Shown piece by piece: positions 10,222-18,408 of a stretch of DNA of 64,000 nucleotides. Each line of letters opens with the position of its first letter. Position 1 is the stretch's first letter. The position numbers and the translations under genes were made by a program. A model generated the notes under the pieces. It did no database searches, was not told the origin of the DNA, and saw nothing but the letters and a program-made list of their open reading frames with translations. This stretch comes from Burkholderia sp. GAS332 (lineage in GTDB: Bacteria; Pseudomonadota; Gammaproteobacteria; Burkholderiales; Burkholderiaceae), in NCBI GenBank assembly GCA_900142905.1, contig FSRV01000001.1, positions 1,178,001 to 1,242,000 on the forward strand, read 5' to 3'.

Positions 10222-10424
10222 CGAATGGAGAGGGGAACGTAACCGGGTTGATTCTACCTGAGGCGCAAGACGGTGCCGCTATGTCAGCCGGCTCGGCACC
10301 CGGATGGGCGGCTGCGCTGGCGCGCAGCCTGCCCCGGTTGACGCTGCCACCGTGGCAGGCAACGCGCCACCCGCCAGGCAAGCCAACCCGTCCGGCGCTG
10401 CGCGTCACCGCGCGGGGCGCTGCG

Positions 10425-12032
10425 TCATTTGTGCGGCGCCTCGTCGGCGGCGAACGCTTCAATCGCCGCCTTCTCGTCGGCCGCACTCAGTTCCCGCAGT
10501 CCGTGGTGGCCCATCAGCCGGTACAGCGTCACGCGCGAGATGTTGAGATCCACCGCCGCCTCATTCAGCCGATGGCGGTGCCGCAGCAGCGCCGCTTCGA
10601 TCGCGCGCTTCTCGGCGGCTTCGCGCGCTTGCGAGAGCGTCACGGTCTGTTGTGCGGTGAACTGCGCGAGATCGAGGTCGTCGGCGGAAATCAGCTTGTT
10701 TTCCGCCATCACGATCGCGCGGCGTACCCGGTTGATCAGCTCGCGCACATTGCCAGGCCAGTTGTAGTTGTGCAGCGCTTCGATCGCCGACGGCGTGAAG
10801 CCGCGGATCTTGCGTGCGCTATCGGTCTTGAACTTGTGCAGGATGTGATGCGCGATGATTTCAATATCTTTGCCGCGCGCCCGCAACGGCGGTTCGTCCA
10901 CCCGCAGCACGCACAGGCGGTGAAACAGGTCGGCACGGAACTGTCCTTCGCGCATCGCGCCTTCAAGGTCGACGTGGGTCGCCGAAATGATCCGCACGTC
11001 GACCGGAATCGATTCGTGGCCGCCCAGGCGCTCGATCTTGCCTTCCTGCAGAAAGCGCAGCAGGCTCGCCTGGCTTTCGAGTGGCAGATCGCCGATTTCG
11101 TCGAGCAGCAGTGTGCCGCCATCGGCGGCTTCGACCCGGCCGATCTTGCGCTGATTCGCGCCGGTGAACGCGCCGCGCTCGTAGCCGAATAGTTCGGACT
11201 GCAACAGATGATGCGGAATCGCGCCGCAATTGATCGCGATGAACGGCGCCTTGCGGCGCGGCGAGCGTTCGTGAATCGCGAGCGCCGTGAGTTCCTTGCC
11301 GGTACCCGACTCGCCGGAGATGAACACGCTCACGTCGGTGTTCGCCACCTTGCGGATGGTGCGAAACAGTTGCTGCATCGCGTCGCAGGTACCGACCATT
11401 TCGTCGTCATCGTCGGCGGCGGGCGCGGCCGGCGGGATCTCATCGGCATCGCACAACGCCACCATGCCGAATGCGTGACTGGCGAGGTAGTCGATCGTGG
11501 CGTTGGCGACGGGTGTCTTGACGTAGTCGAAGCAGTAGTGGCGAATCAGGCGCCGCACGTCGGGGTCGGTGAGGCGTTCCGGCGTAGCGAGCGCAATCCA
11601 GCCGATCTGCTGTTGACGCAGGCTCGCTTCGAGGCCGCCCAGGTCGCGCAACGCAAAGCTGGCCAGGTCGACGATGCCGGTGCATATCACGTCAGGTTTG
11701 AGTAGGCGCGCGAGCTCATGCGCCGAGCGGGCGACCATCACGTGCCAGCTGCGGCTCTTCAGATGGGCGGTCAGCGTCTCGTCCGGCGTGCGCGCGACAT
11801 ACAACAACGTGCGTTCGGCCTGCGCTTGCGGCAGAGCGGTCTCTTTCGCGGCGGCGGAGGGTTTGTGCAAGCGCCCCACCGCGGCCTCCTGAGGGCGCAC
11901 CAAAGAGACTTCCGACGGACGCCCCCCGAGGACTTCCGTTACTCGTGTCACCGGTGCTTCCGGCGCTCGGGCAATTGACAGATGAGCGCCGGAGGGCGGT
12001 GTAACGCTGCTCAGATGGGGTGATTCGCGCAC
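10425..12032 (-). CDS. Sigma-54-dependent activator with VpsR-like architecture (regulator 1 of the fap-like cluster)
   Basis: An enhancer-binding protein of about 535 residues. After a Pro/Ala-rich N-terminal extension of about 70 residues comes a receiver-like domain (acidic residue in GIVDLASF). The AAA+ domain has Walker A GESGTGKE (about residue 240), the sigma-54 contact motif GAFTGA (about 288) and Walker B GGTLLLDE. A Fis-type HTH (NEAAVDLNISRVTLYRLM) ends the protein. GTG 12032, six bases after GAGG, is a better start than TTG 12038. It follows the fapF-like gene by 24 bases, so it is probably the last gene of the operon it controls. Its AAA+ domain is nearly identical to that of the gene at 18918. 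Confidence 0.88.
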   Translation of the reverse strand: MRESPHLSSVTPPSGAHLSIARAPEAPVTRVTEVLGGRPSEVSLVRPQEAAVGRLHKPSAAAKETALPQAQAERTLLYVARTPDETLTAHLKSRSWHVMVARSAHELARLLKPDVICTGIVDLASFALRDLGGLEASLRQQQIGWIALATPERLTDPDVRRLIRHYCFDYVKTPVANATIDYLASHAFGMVALCDADEIPPAAPAADDDDEMVGTCDAMQQLFRTIRKVANTDVSVFISGESGTGKELTALAIHERSPRRKAPFIAINCGAIPHHLLQSELFGYERGAFTGANQRKIGRVEAADGGTLLLDEIGDLPLESQASLLRFLQEGKIERLGGHESIPVDVRIISATHVDLEGAMREGQFRADLFHRLCVLRVDEPPLRARGKDIEIIAHHILHKFKTDSARKIRGFTPSAIEALHNYNWPGNVRELINRVRRAIVMAENKLISADDLDLAQFTAQQTVTLSQAREAAEKRAIEAALLRHRHRLNEAAVDLNISRVTLYRLMGHHGLRELSAADEKAAIEAFAADEAPHK

Positions 12033-12056
12033 GATCAACCTCGTATCGTTGGCACG

Positions 12057-13490
12057 TCAAAAAGTGTAGGGAAAGCGCACGCCGATCACGAAGTTCGGCG
12101 TGTCGGGCGTGAGGCCGACAGACACCGAACCGTTGATCGTCAAGTGCTTGTTCACTACATGATTCAAGCCGAAGGTCAGTGCGGCAGCGGTGGTCTCGCT
12201 GCCTGGCACCTTCGAATAGGTTCCGCCTGGCGCCTTGGTCTGCGACTCGGGCTCCAGCGCCATGGTGTACGAAATGCTGGCGGAGTCCTTGTCCGAGAAC
12301 GCCAGCGCCACGCCGCCGCCGAACTGCACCACGTCGCCGATCTTGACCGTCGCCGGTTCGGTCTGGCCGATGACCGACGAGATGTCCGAGAACGAGCGCG
12401 CGATGTTGTAGGTGTACGAAACGCTGCCGAACAGCACGACCGGATCGTAGGTCTTCAACACCGACAGACCTGCCGTGATGTTCCAGAAGCCGGTGCCGGT
12501 GGGCAGCTTGGTGGGGGCGACGAGGTTGGTGTTGTCGGCATCGACCTGCTGCAGCTTGATGCCGAACGGCGACGAACCGGTCGGCGCCTTGACGCGCAGG
12601 CTGCCGACCAGGTCCGGCAGGCTGTTGGTTTCCTTCAGGATCTCGTAGTAGAGCCCGAAGTTGACGTCACCAATGTCGCTCGAATTTGCCGAGGCGTCCG
12701 AGACCGTATTCGCGGCCCCGCCGGCCCCGCCGACGATGAAGTTGCTGTGCCGGTAGATATAGGGCACGTCGACGTCGACGCTGATGCGGTCGGTCAGACC
12801 GTAGCGCGTGTCGAGGTCGGCCATCACCTGGTGCGATTTGGTTTCGCCGAGGTTAATGTTGCCGAGGAAAATCGCGTCGAGCGCGAGGAAGCCGGACAGT
12901 TGCAACTGGCGGCGGTCATAGTAGGTATCGCTGATGCCCCAGTCCATGGTCAGCTTGTGCTCGAACAGCGGCGTGTGCTGCTGGTTCTGCACCACCGCGT
13001 CTTCCGATTGCGTGCGTACTGGTTGCGCGGCCTTCTGTGTCTGGCCGACCGCGCCGGTGCCGTCGGTCGCTGCCGGCAGGCCGCCCCCACCGCTGTTATC
13101 CGGCACCGGCGGATTGACCGGCACGCCGGTCGCGGTGCCCGTGCCGCTGCCCGGCGCACCCGGGTTCACCTGGGCCAACGGCGGCAGCGGCACAGGCAGG
13201 CCGTCCGCGCCAGGTTGCTCGGCGACTGTGGCGTCGCCGGTCGGCTCGCCGTAACCCGGCGCGCCGCGGCCGCGCTGCTCCATTTCGAGGTTCGTGACCT
13301 GCCGCTCGAGCGAGATGATCTGCTTTTGCTGCTCGCTGACGACGCGCATGAGCGTGTTCAGCCGGTCTTCAACCGATTGATCGGCGAGCGCCTGCGCGCT
13401 GGCCCCCTGCGATAGCGCAAACAGCATGACTGCGGCCGGAATGGCCGCTAACGCCATGCGTGGCGTACCGGTCTTTGAGAATCTGATCAT
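12057..13490 (-). CDS. FapF-like outer-membrane amyloid exporter (coiled coil plus beta-barrel)
   Basis: A 477-residue exported protein. The signal peptide is residues 1-33 or so (cleavage near ASAQA). A heptad-rich coiled coil follows at about 38-73 (DRLNTLMRVVSEQQKQIISL), then a Pro/Gly-rich linker to about 165, then alternating amphipathic strands to a C-terminal aromatic (VRFPYTF), typical of an outer-membrane barrel. A trimerising coiled coil ahead of a barrel is the known layout of FapF, the pore that secretes Fap amyloid subunits in Pseudomonas. Assigned from architecture and neighbours (protease, repeat subunits), not from clear sequence identity; a generic OmpP1/transporter-like protein is the alternative. 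Confidence 0.68.
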   Translation of the reverse strand: MIRFSKTGTPRMALAAIPAAVMLFALSQGASAQALADQSVEDRLNTLMRVVSEQQKQIISLERQVTNLEMEQRGRGAPGYGEPTGDATVAEQPGADGLPVPLPPLAQVNPGAPGSGTGTATGVPVNPPVPDNSGGGGLPAATDGTGAVGQTQKAAQPVRTQSEDAVVQNQQHTPLFEHKLTMDWGISDTYYDRRQLQLSGFLALDAIFLGNINLGETKSHQVMADLDTRYGLTDRISVDVDVPYIYRHSNFIVGGAGGAANTVSDASANSSDIGDVNFGLYYEILKETNSLPDLVGSLRVKAPTGSSPFGIKLQQVDADNTNLVAPTKLPTGTGFWNITAGLSVLKTYDPVVLFGSVSYTYNIARSFSDISSVIGQTEPATVKIGDVVQFGGGVALAFSDKDSASISYTMALEPESQTKAPGGTYSKVPGSETTAAALTFGLNHVVNKHLTINGSVSVGLTPDTPNFVIGVRFPYTF

Positions 13491-13600
13491 TTTTGTTCCC
13501 CCGGTATTCTGACTGCGCGTCGCATGTCTCCTTGCATCGCGCGGCCACTTTGATACTGCTTTGGTACTTGGTCTCGGTCCTGATCGGGTGGCGGCCCGTG

Positions 13601-14401
13601 TTATCTCCTTACGGTGTTTTGCAGGGCTTGCAGGACGCCTATCTGGCGCAGCATCGAAGCCGACATCTGCTGCGTCTGCAGATGCAGTTGCAACTGGTTG
13701 GCGACTTGCTGGTTATTGCCTGCGATCTGCAAGAGTTGGGCAATCATGCCGGCCTGTTGCGCACTGCTTGGCGTGATCGTTTGGGTGGCGAGCCCGGCCG
13801 GCGTTTGCAGCGCAATCGAAATGCCCCCGTTGGCGAAACTGACGGAGGCGGTCACCGAGCCGTTCGCATTGCTTGCGGCAGCCGACGTTGCGTTGTTATA
13901 GGTGCCTCCCGTCAGGCTGCCTGGTGAGGCGTCGAAATCGATCAGCGCCTGGTTGGTGCCGAGGTTGCCGTTGCCGGCCACCTGGGTGATCTGCGAGACG
14001 CCGTTGACGTTGACGTTCTGGCCGCCGTTCGCGCTGGCGTTGCGGTTGGCGCCGCTGCCCGAGGGTCCGTTCGGGCTGGTCACCAAGGCCGATGAGCTGA
14101 CCTGCACGCTCGGCTGGTTGAGCGCGTTGGTGACGATGGAGAGCGCGCCCGAGGCGACGGCGGTGGCGCCGTTCGGCAGTTGCCATTGCGACAGCAGATT
14201 GATGACGACGCCAGAAATGATGTCCCCGACAATCCCTTTGCCGGTCTGGTTGGCGAGGACGGTGTCGTCGACGGGTTGCAGCTTGAGGGCGCCGACGTCT
14301 TCAAACACAGTCGGCGCCTGCTCGGCAGCATGCGCGACTGATGCAAGGCCGCACGTTGTGAAGCACAACGCACAGCCAATGGTGAGTAAGTTTCGGTCCA
14401 T
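13601..14401 (-). CDS. Exported accessory protein of the fap-like operon (FapE position)
   Basis: A 266-residue secreted protein with a signal peptide to about residue 26 (cleavage VAHA-AEQ). It has a motif VDDTVLANQTGKGI after the N terminus, a Gly/Asn/Ser/Ala-rich middle, one repeat-like stretch (VSQITQVAGNGNLGTNQALI) reminiscent of the amyloid repeats, and a Gln-rich C terminus (NQLQLHLQTQQM). It begins 6 bases after the FapD-like gene stop, hence tight coupling. Position and composition fit FapE, a minor fibre component, but I cannot claim homology from sequence alone. Confidence 0.6.
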   Translation of the reverse strand: MDRNLLTIGCALCFTTCGLASVAHAAEQAPTVFEDVGALKLQPVDDTVLANQTGKGIVGDIISGVVINLLSQWQLPNGATAVASGALSIVTNALNQPSVQVSSSALVTSPNGPSGSGANRNASANGGQNVNVNGVSQITQVAGNGNLGTNQALIDFDASPGSLTGGTYNNATSAAASNANGSVTASVSFANGGISIALQTPAGLATQTITPSSAQQAGMIAQLLQIAGNNQQVANQLQLHLQTQQMSASMLRQIGVLQALQNTVRR

Positions 14402-14407
14402 GATGAG

Positions 14408-15118
14408 TCAGAACAACTCTGCCTTTATCAAACCGTATTCAACAAAGGGAGTCGCGGCCGTACCGTTTTCCAGCGCACGTTCGCGCAGCTTGAGCGCGAG
14501 CGACTCATTGCCTTGCAAGAGCGGAGAATCCTCCTTGAATGGCTTGCCGACGACCGCGAACACGAGGCCGTTCCACTTCTTGACGAAGTCGTCTTCCATG
14601 ACGATGCGGTTACCGAGGGCGGGGTCGGCAATGAAGATGCGGCCGTCTTCCGCGTGTTTGACGATCACGAAGTGCTCGTAGCCGTCGCTGTTCATCAGCA
14701 CGAGCACGGGAATCTGCAGGTGATAAAGCGCTTCGGCGTTGACGCGAAACCCTCGGCCGCGCAGGCCGATCGTTTCGACGAACTTCTTCATGTCGAGCAT
14801 CGAGAAGCCGTTCTTGACCACCACCTCGGGTGTCGAAAACACCATCATGCGGCGGATCATTTCGGTTTCGGGAATGTCGATGCCGTAGCCGTACTTCAGC
14901 AACGTGGCCAGAGCGGCCGAGCCGCAGCTGTAGTCGTAACGCTGCGAAACGATGTGGTTGTAGCGCAGCTCGCGGATCGACCGCACGTTCATGTTGAACG
15001 GCACGCCCGCTGCGGCGTTCATGGAAAGGGCACTCTGCGCATGACCCGTCTGCGAAAGCACGAGTCCAGCGAAGAGTGCCGCAAAAAAGCCATGCGATAC
15101 CCTGCTCACCCCGAACAT
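14408..15118 (-). CDS. C39-like cysteine peptidase of the fap-like operon (FapD-like)
   Basis: A 236-residue exported papain-fold peptidase. Signal peptide to about residue 27. The catalytic triad is visible: Cys65 in YDYSCGSAALATLL, His149 in GYEHFVIV and Asp165 in FIADPALGN. Unlike ABC-transporter C39 domains it stands alone and is directed to the periplasm, which is the known situation of FapD in the Pseudomonas functional-amyloid operon. It lies between the repeat-protein gene and the FapE-position gene, preceded by a strong hairpin (15139-15172) and a G-rich ribosome site. A role in processing or chaperoning subunits is inferred. Confidence 0.8.
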   Translation of the reverse strand: MFGVSRVSHGFFAALFAGLVLSQTGHAQSALSMNAAAGVPFNMNVRSIRELRYNHIVSQRYDYSCGSAALATLLKYGYGIDIPETEMIRRMMVFSTPEVVVKNGFSMLDMKKFVETIGLRGRGFRVNAEALYHLQIPVLVLMNSDGYEHFVIVKHAEDGRIFIADPALGNRIVMEDDFVKKWNGLVFAVVGKPFKEDSPLLQGNESLALKLRERALENGTAATPFVEYGLIKAELF

Positions 15119-15138
15119 GGTCTATCCCCCCCAGGGGA

Positions 15139-15172
15139 GACAACCGGTCAGCACGAAGGCTGACCGGTTGTC
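15139..15172 (-). promoter_or_regulatory. Intercistronic 14-bp perfect hairpin between the fapC-like and fapD-like genes
   Basis: GACAACCGGTCAGC / GCTGACCGGTTGTC with a 6-nt loop containing TTCG on the transcribed strand. No T run follows, so it is not a classical terminator. It could protect the upstream subunit mRNA or lower downstream expression. Confidence 0.75.
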
Positions 15173-15213
15173 TTCCTGCTATACAGCTTTAGCTGCTGAT
15201 TACCGACTACTGA

Positions 15214-16602
15214 TTACTGATGCGACACGCTGGCGACTGCAAGGCCATTGTGTTGCAGGTTGCCTACACCCGACGCGATATTCACACCGATGTTGCCGTC
15301 AGCGTGATTGAGCGCACCTGCACCGAGCATCGCCGAGCCGGTGAACTCACCCGTGACGCCTGCGGCAGCGGTCTGACAGTTCTGGTCGCTGGCGATGACT
15401 TCGCCACCTTGCATGCTGTCACGCCCCCTGCCTGCGGTGCTGCTGTCGGTCGTAGCCGACGCTGCCAGGCTGTTGTTTTGCACGTTGCCCGCACCCGAGG
15501 CCACGTTCACGCCGATATTGCCCGTGGCATTGGCCAGCGCGTTTGCGCCAACGGAAGCCACGAAGTTGAAGTCACCCACTTTCGCCGAGCCGCTCGACGC
15601 CTGGGTCGAGTAGATCTGCGCGGAGCCGAACACGGGGCCCACATCCATGTTCGACAGGGCGGCGTCATTTGACTGGGCGTTGTTGACGCCGCTGGAGATG
15701 TTGACGCCAATGTTGCCGCTTGCGGTATCCAGCGCGTCCTTGCCGACGCCGGCCGACATCGTCGTCGCCTTTTCGGTGTCGATGTGCTGGGTGACGCTGC
15801 CCGTGACGGTGATGGAGCCCTTGTTGTCATCGTAGTTATTGGCCCAGCCGTAGGCGTGGCTGCCTTCCGAGTAGCTTGCGCTGACCTTGCCACCATAGCC
15901 GCTGCGGGTTTCCGTCGCCGTGCTCTGGCTAGCTGCCGCGTAGCCGCCGTATGCCACGCCGTAGCCGGCCGCCTGCGCTTCAAGCCCGGCGCCGAAGTTG
16001 CTCGACTCGTGGGTGTTCAGCGCGCCAGCGAAGCCTGCTGCAACGCCGCCGAAGAGCACGCCGGGGCCGCCGCCGAGACCGGCGATAAAGCCCGCTGCGA
16101 GGAAGCCGTTCGCGGAGGCGTGCGTGTTCGAATAGTTGTAGCCCTTGACCGAGCCTTCGAGGCCGGCCGCGAAGCCGCCGCCCGCGATAAACGCGGCGCT
16201 CGACGAGGCCGAGTTGGTTTGCGTGTTGCTCTTGTCGTAGGCCCAGGCGCTATTGCTATACGACTGGCTCACGCCCCAGCTGCCGCCGCTACCGCTCGCA
16301 TGGTTCCAGCTATCCGTTGTGTTGATTTTGGTGGTCACGTTGCCGGAGGTGTAGCTCTGCGGAGGCGTCTTCATGTCGACGCCGGCGACGCTCACGTTTT
16401 GCGTGTTGTTGACCGTGGCGCCGGAGCTGCTCGACACGTTGACCCCGCCACGCAGCGTGATGAAGCCGAATTCGCCGATGTCGGTATAGATGTTGGTTGC
16501 CGTAAAGAGCTCAGCCGGGTCGCAGCCTGCCGTGCATTCGGCGTAAGCGGAACTTACTGCCATCGTCGACAGGACAGCCGCTGCAATGATAGTGCGCTTC
16601 AT
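15214..16602 (-). CDS. Large repeat-containing secreted protein, probable functional-amyloid subunit (FapC-like)
   Basis: A 462-residue protein with a signal peptide (cleavage near SAYA-EC) and a CTAGC pair just after it. The middle is Gly/Ala/Ser/Tyr-rich and low in charge (residues 100-250). The C-terminal half has three imperfect repeats at about 284-317, 350-383 and 425-458, each with an AL..A.GNIGVN(I/V).SG.(G/N)N.Q.N core, separated by variable linkers. This repeat-linker plan and the GNIGVN core match what is known of FapB/FapC amyloid subunits. GGAGCG precedes ATG 16602. The largest secreted product of the operon, so probably the major subunit; amyloid formation itself is inferred. 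Confidence 0.72.
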   Translation of the reverse strand: MKRTIIAAAVLSTMAVSSAYAECTAGCDPAELFTATNIYTDIGEFGFITLRGGVNVSSSSGATVNNTQNVSVAGVDMKTPPQSYTSGNVTTKINTTDSWNHASGSGGSWGVSQSYSNSAWAYDKSNTQTNSASSSAAFIAGGGFAAGLEGSVKGYNYSNTHASANGFLAAGFIAGLGGGPGVLFGGVAAGFAGALNTHESSNFGAGLEAQAAGYGVAYGGYAAASQSTATETRSGYGGKVSASYSEGSHAYGWANNYDDNKGSITVTGSVTQHIDTEKATTMSAGVGKDALDTASGNIGVNISSGVNNAQSNDAALSNMDVGPVFGSAQIYSTQASSGSAKVGDFNFVASVGANALANATGNIGVNVASGAGNVQNNSLAASATTDSSTAGRGRDSMQGGEVIASDQNCQTAAAGVTGEFTGSAMLGAGALNHADGNIGVNIASGVGNLQHNGLAVASVSHQ

Positions 16603-16631
16603 GATGACGCTCCGATAAAGAGTGTGGCTGG

Positions 16632-17282
16632 TTAGAAAAAGGTGCCCGCCGGGGGACGGAGCACAAAACTGTTTGAACTGACGTTACCTGAGCCGGCAGT
16701 CTGGTTGATCTGGACGATCCCACTGACGTTTTTGAGCGCGTCCGCACCGATGGACACCTCGCGTGCGTCGTGGTTATCGCCAGACTTTCCCTGACTGCCG
16801 ACTTTGGCGGTCGTAGCGGATAGCACCCCATCCGCTACGATCTCCGCTTCAACCGGTCCAGAACCAATTACGGCGCTGTTCCGCTGAAGATTCCCTACAC
16901 CCGCCGACTGATTCACTTCGATAAGGCCAGAGGTGTTTGAAAATGCGTTATTGCTGATCGTGCTTTTCGCGGCCGTCGTCCTTGCGTTCGTGGACGCGCT
17001 CTGCGAGCTGCCGATCAGATTGAGAGGGACTTGCCCGTTGGTGAGCACGCCCTGGTTTGCTTGCACGTTGTCGAGCCCTGCTGCCTCGTTGATGGCGACC
17101 ACGCCAGTCGCACCGTTAGCTACGCCGTTGCCGATCACCGACTGCACGTCGACGAGCGCGGACGGCGTTTGAGCGTGCGCCGCAACGCTCGCAAGGCTGA
17201 GGAGCGCACAGACCATCAGGGGCCAGCGCGGTTGCTTGCGGGACGGGAGGCGCTGCGCTGCCGGTGCGTGTGTTGTCTTCAT
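16632..17282 (-). CDS. Smaller repeat protein, probable amyloid nucleator or minor subunit (FapB-like)
   Basis: A 216-residue exported protein; the signal peptide ends near residue 37 (AHA-QTP). Three repeats of about 31 residues at 51-81, 110-140 and 178-208 share the pattern SG.(I/V).(I/V)N(Q/E).AG..N.Q.N, more degenerate than in the larger neighbour. ATG 17282 overlaps the previous gene's stop by four bases (ATGA), indicating coupled translation; the upstream in-frame stretch is the preceding gene in another frame. By analogy with Fap, where FapB is the nucleator, this is the likely minor subunit; that role is inference. Confidence 0.65.
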   Translation of the reverse strand: MKTTHAPAAQRLPSRKQPRWPLMVCALLSLASVAAHAQTPSALVDVQSVIGNGVANGATGVVAINEAAGLDNVQANQGVLTNGQVPLNLIGSSQSASTNARTTAAKSTISNNAFSNTSGLIEVNQSAGVGNLQRNSAVIGSGPVEAEIVADGVLSATTAKVGSQGKSGDNHDAREVSIGADALKNVSGIVQINQTAGSGNVSSNSFVLRPPAGTFF

Positions 17283-17767
17283 TTCATGGCTCCTAAAGCA
17301 GCGCCGAGGGGGGCGAGGGCACCGTTGACCGACTGGGCGATCGAGCTGCCGATTCCGCCGGCGCCGCCGAAGCTGGCGCCCGCGCCAACCGGAACGGAGT
17401 TGCCGTTGCCCGCGAGCATGTGCTGGATGCCGTTGGTGCCGACCAGCGCCGGCATAAAGCCGTTGCCGGTAATGCCGCTGGTACCGTGCGCGCTGTTCAG
17501 ATCGAGATCGCTGGCGGTCGAGCCGAGCGCGCCGTCGAAGGCCGCGGTCGGAAAGGTTTGGACCTGCACGGCAATCGGGTCCTGGTTCTTCGGCACCGGG
17601 ACGAACGCATCGCGTGGCGTGATGTCCCGCTCGATGATCAGGTTGCCCGGCGCGGTCGACTGCGCCGCCGCGCCCGTCACGGCGCCGGCAGCGAGCACGC
17701 CGAGCAGCGTGCACAGCAGGGCTGCGCTGGGGCTGCGGCTGCTCGGCTTCTGGGTTGAGGCGTTCAT
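17279..17767 (-). CDS. Small exported protein of unknown function in the fap-like operon
   Basis: A 162-residue protein with a long hydrophobic signal peptide (residues 18-40, LLCTLLGVLAAGAV) cleaved near AAAQS. The mature part begins with a polar segment (NLIIERDITPRDAFVPVPKN) and ends in a Gly/Ala/Ser-rich region (GAGASFGGAGGIGSS). I recognise no domain. It could occupy the FapA position (a chaperone-like regulator of FapC export in Pseudomonas), but no similarity is visible. ATG 17767 begins the signal peptide; the stop overlaps the next gene. Confidence 0.6.
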   Translation of the reverse strand: MNASTQKPSSRSPSAALLCTLLGVLAAGAVTGAAAQSTAPGNLIIERDITPRDAFVPVPKNQDPIAVQVQTFPTAAFDGALGSTASDLDLNSAHGTSGITGNGFMPALVGTNGIQHMLAGNGNSVPVGAGASFGGAGGIGSSIAQSVNGALAPLGAALGAMK

Positions 17768-17829
17768 GTCAGTTCCTTGCGGGCAGACGATCGGTCGGTG
17801 CGGTGTGGGGCAGCGAGCGGGTCGTGGTG

Positions 17830-18381
17830 CTAATTTCTTTGGTAGCTCGTGACGTTGCCTTGTGCGGAGCGGGCGACGTCGACGGGAACCGGCAACTGCG
17901 ACGGCGGGGCGATTTCGTCCCACAGCGTCACGCCGTTGCCACTGTTGTTAAAGCCGCGCATCAGTTGCGGCGTCGCTGCGACCATCACCATGCCGCCAAA
18001 GCCGCCGCGTTGGCTGGACAGCGCCTGATCGTCCAGCACCAGGTTGTTCACCGAGGCGGCGTCGGCGGGAATGCTCAGCGCGTTGCCGGCCAGATCGCTG
18101 TGTGACGCGGCGCTGTCGTCCGTGCCGGCCACGCTGGTGTCCACCGCAGTGGCGCTCGCGGTGCCGGTGACCGCCGTGTTCCGGAACGCCACCGCTGCGA
18201 GCGTCGTGCTCGCGAGGGTGGCGGAACCGGTATCGGTGGTTTCGGACATCGCGGCGGATTGGGGCAGGGTGAATTCCTGTGCATTGACGCCAACTGGCAG
18301 CACGATCAAAGCGGCTGCGGCGGCGCATAGTGCGGTGCAAGGTGCAATGCTGCTCAGGTCGATGCGGAAAGCGAGTCGCAT
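17830..18381 (-). CDS. First gene of the fap-like operon, exported protein of unknown function
   Basis: A 183-residue protein with a signal peptide (residues 1-37; core CAAAAALIVLPVGVNA). The mature part is Ala/Thr/Ser-rich, then carries LDDQALSSQRGGFGG at about residue 120 and a hydrophobic-aromatic tail (GNGVTLWDEIAPP). The D-x-x-L...(R)G(G) motif also occurs in the FapE-position protein. ATG 18381 has a strong ribosome site AAGGAG. It lies about 28 bases downstream of the sigma-54 promoter at 18409-18424. No recognised family; possibly a minor fibre component. Confidence 0.62.
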   Translation of the reverse strand: MRLAFRIDLSSIAPCTALCAAAAALIVLPVGVNAQEFTLPQSAAMSETTDTGSATLASTTLAAVAFRNTAVTGTASATAVDTSVAGTDDSAASHSDLAGNALSIPADAASVNNLVLDDQALSSQRGGFGGMVMVAATPQLMRGFNNSGNGVTLWDEIAPPSQLPVPVDVARSAQGNVTSYQRN

Positions 18382-18408
18382 GATGTGTCTCCTTGGTGCA
18401 CAGCATTT

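Noticed and set aside
10340..10360. TGCCA-CCG-TGGCA stem after regulator 1 considered as a terminator
   Set aside because: There is no T run and the arms are short; transcription may continue to folA.
12144..13415. Plus-strand frame opposite the FapF-like gene
   Set aside because: The minus-strand product has signal peptide, coiled coil and C-terminal aromatic; the other frame has none.
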